Assembly: GCA_021166835.1 (NCBI GenBank)
Contig: JAJPEN010000015.1
Location: 35,923 to 99,922 of the forward strand
Source: Burkholderiaceae bacterium
Lineage (GTDB): Bacteria; Pseudomonadota; Gammaproteobacteria; Burkholderiales; Burkholderiaceae
Direction: 5' to 3'
Length of the DNA stretch: 64,000 bases
Shown: piece after piece, positions 8,218 to 15,354 of the stretch
How the letters are laid out: every line of letters starts with the position of its first letter
Numbering within the stretch: the first letter of the stretch is position 1
Program-made: the position numbers and the translations under genes
Notes under the pieces: model-generated
What the model saw: the letters and a program-made list of their open reading frames with translations, nothing else
Database searches by the model: none
Told to the model about the DNA's origin: nothing

Positions 8218-9489
8218 TCAGGAGAACTGGATTGCTCGCTGCCGAGGTGCAACCAGTTGGTCGGTGGCTTTGATCTGGCCTGCCGATCGACGACTGCCAC
8301 CGTCAGCAGGCACAATCTCGATGACGCGTTCTGCGATGAGATGTCCAAGCGACTCTCGGTAGATTTGCGCCGAGGCCGGTGAGCTGTTGCACGTCGTGGC
8401 GAACAGCTCGCCGAAGCTGATGCCGGTGTCGTCGGCGTACACGCGGCGGGGGATGTGCTCATTAAGCGCGGCGATGCTCGCGCGCTTGGCTACGTCGTCG
8501 AACTCGAAACCCAGTGCCGACTGTTTGAGGTACTGCGCGTCATGATCCGGGTCATATCCGACCATGTGGAACATGTCGAGACCGGCCCCGCCGTAGTGGA
8601 TGAAGTAGTTGTTGTTAGCCCAATGCACTTCCGTCATGACGTCACGAGCGCGATGGTGCTGCGACATGTGAATCAGCCAGTAATCGCCGTGGCCGCCGCG
8701 ATTGCGGATGAAGAAGGGTGTGAAGTGCCTGGCGCCGCAATTCTCGACCAGGCGGCGGTACAGCGTGCTCTGGAGGAACAAGCGCCAATCGCGGTCCGAG
8801 GTCTTGATGTCTTCGATGGACCTGCCGGCGAAGACGTCGGGCAGGCCAAGTCCGTCCAAGAGGTCTTTGACCTGGTTGCCATCGTTCGCGAAGTTCATGA
8901 ACGAGTCGACCCCGAACGTGAGGATTACCTCTGCGCTCGGCAGAGCCTCGAAAATCTTGCGCATGAGGTGCGTGGGCACCTCCTTGTAGCCATACTGGTC
9001 GAGCGCGAAAATCGATCTTCCGTTCTTTGGGCTCTTCTTCTTGATGAACTGGATGATCGCGTCGGCTTTGTCCTGGAAGCGCGCTTGATCGATGTAGATG
9101 CCGTTGCCGATTCGGTCACCGTAGCCTGCTTCGCGCAGCACTTTGTCAAGGTGCAGGTAGGCATGCCGGTCGGCTTCGGTGAAGAAGTAGTCAACCTGAA
9201 GTTGAACGTGCTTGCGCCGATCCTTGTTGATCAGGAAGTCGGCTTCGCGCGTGGCTTCCAGGAAGATGAATGGCGAGCCCTTGACAATCTCCCGCGTGTC
9301 TTTGTGGACGTATAGGCCGCCGCCGGCAAAGCCGTCGACCAGCGTCAGTCGGAGGACATCCTGGTTCGGTGAACTGACGAGGGTGCGGAAGTAAGCGGCG
9401 AGATAGGCCTGAAGAATGCGGTGCTTGGCGACGCTGTGCTGCTGGATGAAGTCAGGACCGTCCTTCCAGTTGTATTGCTTCAGCGTCAT
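8218..9489 (-). CDS. tcmP: Three-Cys-motif partner protein TcmP (copy 2, divergent)
   Basis: This 423-residue protein is a second TcmP-type protein, clearly different in sequence from its neighbour. It keeps the equivalent motifs: LTLVDGFAGGGLY at about 48-60, YFFTEADRHAY at about 101-111 and IFALDQYGYKEVP at about 160-172, where the usual D-P-x-G is D-Q-Y-G. The long basic region PKNGR lies just before it. ATG 9489 (MTLKQYNWKD) was chosen because residues further upstream overlap the DUF5131 gene and lack character. The start lies 8 bp after that gene's stop, which implies coupled expression. Confidence 0.8.
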   Translation of the reverse strand: MTLKQYNWKDGPDFIQQHSVAKHRILQAYLAAYFRTLVSSPNQDVLRLTLVDGFAGGGLYVHKDTREIVKGSPFIFLEATREADFLINKDRRKHVQLQVDYFFTEADRHAYLHLDKVLREAGYGDRIGNGIYIDQARFQDKADAIIQFIKKKSPKNGRSIFALDQYGYKEVPTHLMRKIFEALPSAEVILTFGVDSFMNFANDGNQVKDLLDGLGLPDVFAGRSIEDIKTSDRDWRLFLQSTLYRRLVENCGARHFTPFFIRNRGGHGDYWLIHMSQHHRARDVMTEVHWANNNYFIHYGGAGLDMFHMVGYDPDHDAQYLKQSALGFEFDDVAKRASIAALNEHIPRRVYADDTGISFGELFATTCNSSPASAQIYRESLGHLIAERVIEIVPADGGSRRSAGQIKATDQLVAPRQRAIQFS

Positions 9490-9497
9490 GCGTTCTT

Positions 9498-10244
9498 TTA
9501 AACGTGGGCAGACGATGCTGGCATGTCGTCCCAGATACGCCCTTGAAGCAGCCGGCCGTTGGCCTTCTTGGATCGGCGTTTGCCGTCGGCACCCCACCCA
9601 CCCCACTGCTTGAAGAAGAACTGCACTCCCTGCTCCGCACATTGTTGGCGAACGTTCTCGACCCATTCCAGCTGCATCGGACGGGCCTTGGGTCCCGATT
9701 CTCCGCCGACGATCACCCAATGAACACCCGTTAGGTCTAGAGCGCCAACGTCGGAAAGCAACGGTTCCACCGACAAGAAGCGAATGCGAGCCTCAACTTG
9801 GCGAAGCGCTGAAATCCTTGGAACACCATATTGGCGATCTTCGACAGACACGCCGAGCCAGGCGTTGTCCGGAACCTCGCGGCTTCGGAAGAATGTGGCC
9901 ATTCGGTCTGCTCGCTTGGTCAGGACCTGGAAGGTGTGCTGTGGGCAACGCCGGATAACGTCGAAAACTTGCGCGATGTAGCCGTTATCCACTCCTTTGT
10001 GGAAGAGATCAGACATCGAGTTGACGAAGTACACCGTCGGCTTCTTGCGCGCGAGCGGCTCGGCGAGGCGCTCGGGAAGGGTCGTCAACTTGAACCCGTT
10101 CTCGTAGCCGGGCGTGCCCATGGCCTTCAGACGCTTGGCCATGGTCTCCGCGTAGCAGTGCTTGCACCCAGGTGAAATCTTGGTGCAGCCCACTGTTGGA
10201 TTCCAAGTCGCTTCGGTCCATTCGATCCGGCTTGCTTGAGACAT
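9498..10244 (-). CDS. DUF5131 (phage Gp37/Gp68) three-Cys-motif protein
   Basis: The 248-residue product is a DUF5131/Gp37-Gp68 protein. It starts with IEWTEATWNPTVGC and carries the diagnostic three-cysteine cluster C20, C27 and C30 (G-C-x6-C-K-H-C-Y-A), reminiscent of the radical-SAM iron-sulfur motif. Further family blocks are TVYFVNSMSDLFH, HTFQVLTKRADRM and WVIVGGESGPKARP. The molecular function is not established; a radical-SAM-like or metal-dependent enzyme is inferred. It lies 36 bp after the UmuD-like gene and 8 bp before a tcmP gene, the classic TCM-TcmP pairing. Phages carry many homologues. Confidence 0.88.
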   Translation of the reverse strand: MSQASRIEWTEATWNPTVGCTKISPGCKHCYAETMAKRLKAMGTPGYENGFKLTTLPERLAEPLARKKPTVYFVNSMSDLFHKGVDNGYIAQVFDVIRRCPQHTFQVLTKRADRMATFFRSREVPDNAWLGVSVEDRQYGVPRISALRQVEARIRFLSVEPLLSDVGALDLTGVHWVIVGGESGPKARPMQLEWVENVRQQCAEQGVQFFFKQWGGWGADGKRRSKKANGRLLQGRIWDDMPASSAHV

Positions 10245-10280
10245 GAGGTCCTCCTGTTCTTTAGAGTCAGTGCAAGCCGT

Positions 10281-10871
10281 CTAAACGGCGTGCAGCACGC
10301 GCGTCACGACGCCCCAGATGTTCAGTTCGTTCTTGTCGCCGATCGGGATATCGGCGAAGGCGGAGTTTGCCGCCAGCAGCAGCCAGCCGGTGGCCGTGCG
10401 CTTCAAGCGCTTGACGGTCAGTTCGCCGTCGATGTCAACAACAACGACGCGGCCGTCTTCCGGGGCCACGCCACGATCCACCACAAGTTCGTCGCCATCA
10501 GCAATGCCGGCATCGTGCATGGACCAGCCGGCGACCTTCATGACGAAAGTGCTGCTCGGGTCGCGCACCAGGTGCTTGCCGAGATCGACCGCGTCCTCTT
10601 GGTAGTCGTCGCCTGATGTGGGTTTGCCGGCACGAACGCAGCGGCCGAGCGCGGGGATGGAGGTCGGCGCGCGCAGCACCGAAATCGGCCTCGGGCCGGC
10701 TACGTCGTCCGGGGCCGGTGGCGAACGCTTCAGTTCATCCAGGTAGCCGACCACCACGGGAACGAGGCTCTGGGGCACCCTGACAGTCTTTGTGGGCTCG
10801 CCGTAAGCGGACTTGCGCCCGGCGCCGTGTCGGGTACCACCGTGGTTGGACTTGGTGGGCTCATTTGGCAT
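10281..10871 (-). CDS. UmuD/LexA-type S24 peptidase with basic N-terminal region
   Basis: The 196-residue protein has the S24 self-cleavage domain with all key elements: cleavage site A81-G82 (CVRAGKP), nucleophile S117 in GWSMHDAGI and general base K154 in LTVKRLKR. The N-terminus is not a winged helix. It is a basic GGTRHGAGRK element followed by TKTVRVPQSLVPVVVGYLDEL, which reads like a ribbon-helix-helix strand and helix. It is therefore either a UmuD-like polymerase accessory protein or, more likely here, an autocleaving repressor of the downstream operon, since no umuC follows. A perfect inverted repeat touches its start codon. It is the first gene of the DUF5131-tcmP-tcmP operon. Confidence 0.8.
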   Translation of the reverse strand: MPNEPTKSNHGGTRHGAGRKSAYGEPTKTVRVPQSLVPVVVGYLDELKRSPPAPDDVAGPRPISVLRAPTSIPALGRCVRAGKPTSGDDYQEDAVDLGKHLVRDPSSTFVMKVAGWSMHDAGIADGDELVVDRGVAPEDGRVVVVDIDGELTVKRLKRTATGWLLLAANSAFADIPIGDKNELNIWGVVTRVLHAV

Positions 10872-10888
10872 GATTTCGTGACGAAATC
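10872..10888 (-). promoter_or_regulatory. Inverted repeat abutting the UmuD-like start codon
   Basis: GATTTCG (10872-10878) and CGAAATC (10882-10888) form a perfect 7-3-7 inverted repeat immediately next to the ATG at 10869-10871. Its position over the translation start and leader suggests an operator for the operon's own regulator. It does not match the E. coli LexA box (CTGT-N8-ACAG). Confidence 0.55.
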
Positions 10889-11204
10889 AAGCCTAACACG
10901 CGCTGTTCACTAAAGATAGGAGAGCAGACGCCAACTTGCCCAAATTGCTGCGCTTGCAGACTCATCAACCGCTGTCCGCAATCTGCCGCCTACCAGCCGG
11001 TCCGTGTAGAGCTCGAATGACTGCAACCGCAGCATGGCAGCCGTACCGCCCGCTCGGTCGAATGATCGCAGCGTGATGGGCGTCGAGTGCGTAGGCCGCC
11101 GGATCGACTGATCAGTTAAGCCAGATCGCACCTGCCTGCAGCGAAGCGTGTGGTCGCCGTTGTGAAAGACTGAATCTTGGGCATCGGGCGAGCCAGGCCG
11201 GTGC
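10889..11204. other. Intergenic stretch with a 7-bp hairpin at the integrase stop
   Basis: No gene is supported here. GGCCGGT (11196-11202) pairs with ACCGGCC (11207-11213) around a 4-nt loop, spanning the integrase stop codon. No T-tract follows on the minus strand, so it is not a canonical terminator. The promoter of the UmuD-like operon must lie within this stretch. Confidence 0.5.
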
Positions 11205-12071
11205 CTACCGGCCCAGATACACCGCCGTGATCTGCTCCCTCTCATGCCCCAGCTCTTCGCTGATCGTGAGCCGCGCTTCGCGATCGGCCTCGTGCTGCGA
11301 GGGCGTGAGGTCTCTCGACCGCGGCCCGCCGGCGGCCGGCGCCGGCCATCCGGTCAATTCGCGATAGCGGGTCTGCGCGTATTGATGGCGGTGGCCGTGG
11401 ATGCGGTGCGCGCCGGCCGCCGCGCACTGATACTCGAAGCGGCGCAACTGCTCGACGTAGCTTCGCTCGGCCGGGATGAGGCTGCCCCTGCCTGCCAGTG
11501 CCTTGGCCTCGTCGAGGACCTGGCGTTGCTCCGCGTTGCGGATCGGGATCGCGCGCGGCCGCCCACCCTTGGTCCACGTGTCCTTGAGCGCCAGCCGGTC
11601 GCCACGGTCGGCCCACTCCGGCCGGATCTTGATCGACTCGCCGCGTCGCAGCCCGAAGGCTGCCTGCAGCCGCAGCGACATCGCCGTGTACGGCTCAGTG
11701 ATCCTGGCGAGCTCGCCGCCGGTCAATTGCCGCGCCTTGCTGATGTTGGTGACGTACTGCCGGTTGCCGATGCCGTAGTGGTCGTTGTCGCGGGCGATGA
11801 CGTTCTGTTTGCCGATCTTCTCGGCCCACCATCGCAGCTGCACCATGCGGTTCTTGATCGTGCCGACGGCGAGCCCTTCGGCCTGCCAGCGCCCGATCAG
11901 ACTCTGGACGTGCTTCGGCTTGAGACTTGCTGCAGCCATGTGCCGATAGCCGAGGTCGCGAAGCTGGTTCGCTACGAGGTCCAGCACGCGCTCTCGGTCG
12001 CGCTGCGTGGCAAAGCTGCCGTCGCGGTTCCGTCGGCATAGCTGCTTGAGCTGATAGTTCAGATCCCGCAT
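11205..12071 (-). CDS. Tyrosine recombinase / integrase (Integrase_1 type)
   Basis: The 288-residue protein is a tyrosine recombinase with an N-terminal SAM-like core-binding domain (about 1-110) and a catalytic domain. The catalytic set is complete: R142/R143 in GLRRGES, K168 in TWTKGGRP, H225-x-x-R228 in HGHRHQYA, H276 in ELGHE and nucleophile Y285 in TAVYLGR, four residues from the end. The combination matches the 'integrase domain-containing' proteins of ICEs (Phage_int_SAM_2 plus Integrase_1). ATG 12071 was chosen because the frame further upstream has no coding character. Its internal location, next to structured non-coding DNA, suggests a role other than element-end integration, for example site-specific resolution. 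Confidence 0.82.
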   Translation of the reverse strand: MRDLNYQLKQLCRRNRDGSFATQRDRERVLDLVANQLRDLGYRHMAAASLKPKHVQSLIGRWQAEGLAVGTIKNRMVQLRWWAEKIGKQNVIARDNDHYGIGNRQYVTNISKARQLTGGELARITEPYTAMSLRLQAAFGLRRGESIKIRPEWADRGDRLALKDTWTKGGRPRAIPIRNAEQRQVLDEAKALAGRGSLIPAERSYVEQLRRFEYQCAAAGAHRIHGHRHQYAQTRYRELTGWPAPAAGGPRSRDLTPSQHEADREARLTISEELGHEREQITAVYLGR

Positions 12072-12491
12072 TCGTTTTGCTCGTCGCTTCGTTCTCCGTT
12101 GACTGCCCCGGTGCTCGGTTCTTCGTTGTCGCTGGTGTATGACGCGGGCTCGGTCAGTGTTTCTGTCCGTCTCGAACGCCTCGGCGTTGCGAGAACCACA
12201 GGGGACACGGGACACCACTCCCGTTTCGTGCCGGGGTGTTGCTGTTGGCCGCCGCGGCACGCGGCATTGGCACCGATGCGGCTTCCTGCGGGAAGACCGA
12301 CCATCGGGTGAGCCATTGCCCCAAGGCTGGGGGTGCGCCGGTTGGCACTGTGGCTCGGAGTCCCGCGGGGAGCGGGCGGGTGCAGACCGCGTTGCACGGG
12401 CTGAACGGTTGACGCGCCAGGGGAGAGCCCGTCACGTGGGGACGTCACTTGCGACAGCCCCGACGAACGCTTGCGCGCTGGGGCCGCATGC

Positions 12492-12530
12492 GCGTCGTCA
12501 CTACCGGCTCGCGCCGCGTAGTGACGACGC
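12492..12530. repeat. Long perfect hairpin (13-bp arms)
   Basis: GCGTCGTCACTAC (12492-12504) is exactly inverted at 12518-12530. The 13-nt interval folds again (CGGC 12505-12508 with GCCG 12513-12516), leaving a 4-nt loop and one bulged C. It is the strongest perfect stem in the gene-free region. Confidence 0.8.
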
Positions 12531-12820
12531 GGTTGGCGCAGTGGATTGACGCCGACGATTGGCGCAGCGTGCGACGGGAATTGCGGCAGTGGCCTTTCGG
12601 CGGATGCCCCGCTGCGGTCGAACGAGATCGACTGGGGCAAAACGGACGTGTGTTGCCCGCTGATCGGACGCGTATCTCCGGGCGTTGCGCCCGCCGGGTT
12701 TCAGGAGATGGGGCCGGCGTCGGTGCTCGCGCAAGCGGGCAGGGGCGATGCGGTGACGGGCATCAGTCGGGCTGACTCAGCCAGCGTACGTGGGTGCGAT
12801 GCTGCGCCAGTCTCACGAAG

Positions 12821-12834
12821 ACTGCAATTGCAGT
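12821..12834. repeat. 14-bp perfect palindrome
   Basis: ACTGCAATTGCAGT at 12821-12834 is a perfect palindrome, directly followed by a GCCCC/GGGGC mini-hairpin (12836-12848). It lies in the gene-free region upstream of the integrase. Confidence 0.7.
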
Positions 12835-12891
12835 GGCCCCGCTGGGGCAGGGCCGTTGTTGCGCGCGACGTGCTTTTCAGCGTCAGCCATG

Positions 12892-12912
12892 CGGACAGAA
12901 CGAAGCTGTCCG
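12892..12912. repeat. 7-bp stem hairpin
   Basis: CGGACAG (12892-12898) and CTGTCCG (12906-12912) form a perfect stem with a 7-nt loop, 13 bp from the large hairpin at 12926. Confidence 0.65.
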
Positions 12913-12925
12913 GCAGCAGCAGACG

Positions 12926-12986
12926 GCTTACCCACCGCCGCGCGAGTCTTGCGTTGGTGGCGCCGATCGCGCGGCGGTGGATAAGC
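12926..12986 (-). repeat. 20-bp-arm hairpin just after the DUF6880-like gene
   Basis: The 20-nt arms 12926-12945 and 12967-12986 are inverted with a single mismatch (12931 against 12981), which becomes a G-U pair in minus-strand RNA. The loop is 21 nt. It begins 1-2 bp after the stop codon of the minus-strand gene at 12988. No T-tract follows, so it is probably a transcript-end stabiliser, a factor-dependent terminator element or a recombination site. Confidence 0.75.
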
Positions 12987-12987
12987 G

Positions 12988-14496
<1,509 letters not shown>

Positions 14497-14519
14497 GAGT
14501 TGAGGCGGTTGTCCAGGCT

Positions 14520-14828
14520 TCAATCCGACGGCAAGCCCTGGCTCAAGTCCCAGAACGTGCTGTGCCAGTTCGAGATCTGCCCCTCGGTCCCGCACGCAGG
14601 GCAGCGCCAGACGACAACATCTTCTTCGGTGATGCCTGTGTCGACGACGCAGTGGTCGCGCTTGCGACACTTGAAGCAAAGCGGGCCCGGCACGTCGTCG
14701 GATCGATCGAAGTCGGAGGCATGTGCGACCGCGGCGGTCAGGAAATCGGCCATCTTCCGTGCCGGGCCGCGCTCGGGAGCGATACGTCCCTTGTTGTCCA
14801 GGTAGTGTGTCAGGTCGATCACGTACAT
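14520..14828 (-). CDS. Small zinc-ribbon protein
   Basis: The 102-residue protein has two CxxC knuckles, CFKC (51-54) and CPAC (76-79), separated by VVDTGITEEDVVVWR, the standard layout of a zinc ribbon. The N-terminal half (MYVIDLTHYLDNKGRIAPERGP) is conserved in style with many short uncharacterised bacterial proteins. It lies 23 bp upstream of the DUF6880-like gene on the same strand. It may act as a DNA- or protein-binding partner of that protein; no specific function can be assigned. Confidence 0.65.
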   Translation of the reverse strand: MYVIDLTHYLDNKGRIAPERGPARKMADFLTAAVAHASDFDRSDDVPGPLCFKCRKRDHCVVDTGITEEDVVVWRCPACGTEGQISNWHSTFWDLSQGLPSD

Positions 14829-15041
14829 GGATCAGTCCATTGCGTCTGGGGCTCTGGAAAAACTCGAGCATCGATTTTCATGCTTCTCCCGAAGCAAACG
14901 TGCGTTCCTGTGAGTGCACCTCGAAATTTCTCGCGACGATCGTTCTAGAAATCAGCTGCCTCGGAACGCAGTCGGCGAACTGGATGGAAACGCATAACTC
15001 GGAATCGTTATCGACAGCGCTTTGCCGCAGGAGTCTGCCTG

Positions 15042-15353
15042 ATGGGCTCCGCAATCGATTATCTTTCGTCCATGTCCGCTGACAGCCGATCGCTCCGAAA
15101 CCGGTGGTCCGACTTCTTCGGAAGCCTGCGCACCCAGATCAGCGCAGCCTTCGCCGTGGGGTTGCCCGAGGACGACGCGCGCGCGGCCGTTGAACCGGGC
15201 GCGGGTCAGGAAGGCGACGACGGACTGGGGCCAGCGCGGTCGGCTGCCCACGATTCGGCGCGCCGATTGAGGGATGACGCGCCGGGCTACATGACGCGCA
15301 ACGGCCTCGGGAGTCTCGAGGTCGGCGCGTTCAGAGATCGAACCGGCGAATAG
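15042..15353 (+). CDS. Possible small hypothetical protein
   Basis: A 103-residue frame starts at ATG 15042 behind a good AGGAG site 8 bp upstream and ends just before the convergent traG stop. The first half (MGSAIDYLSSMSADSRSLRNRWSDFFGSLR) looks like an amphipathic small protein. The second half is Asp/Ala/Gly/Arg-rich and less convincing. I recognise no family. A minus-strand frame over 14952-15340 also has some protein character, so the true coding strand is uncertain. Apart from this, nothing is seen between 14829 and 15354. Confidence 0.35.
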   Translation: MGSAIDYLSSMSADSRSLRNRWSDFFGSLRTQISAAFAVGLPEDDARAAVEPGAGQEGDDGLGPARSAAHDSARRLRDDAPGYMTRNGLGSLEVGAFRDRTGE

Positions 15354-15354
15354 T

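Larger units (their letters stand above)
12072..12987. other. Structured non-coding region upstream of the integrase
   Basis: About 900 bp contain no credible gene; frames on both strands are Arg/Pro-rich shadows. The stretch is unusually dense in perfect inverted repeats, listed individually below, plus GCCGCG-gca-CGCGGC at 12251-12265 and GCCCC-gct-GGGGC at 12836-12848. It also includes the promoter of the integrase. A recombination, transfer-origin or replication-origin function is plausible but not shown. Confidence 0.6.

Noticed and set aside
10889..10915. Possible LexA (SOS) box upstream of the UmuD-like gene
   Set aside because: A CTGT is present but no ACAG follows at the correct 8-bp spacing; the perfect 7-3-7 repeat is the better operator candidate.
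14952..15251. Minus-strand 99-codon frame downstream of traG
   Set aside because: Some protein-like stretches, but no ribosome site and no family match; the plus-strand frame with AGGAG is slightly better and itself only weakly supported.
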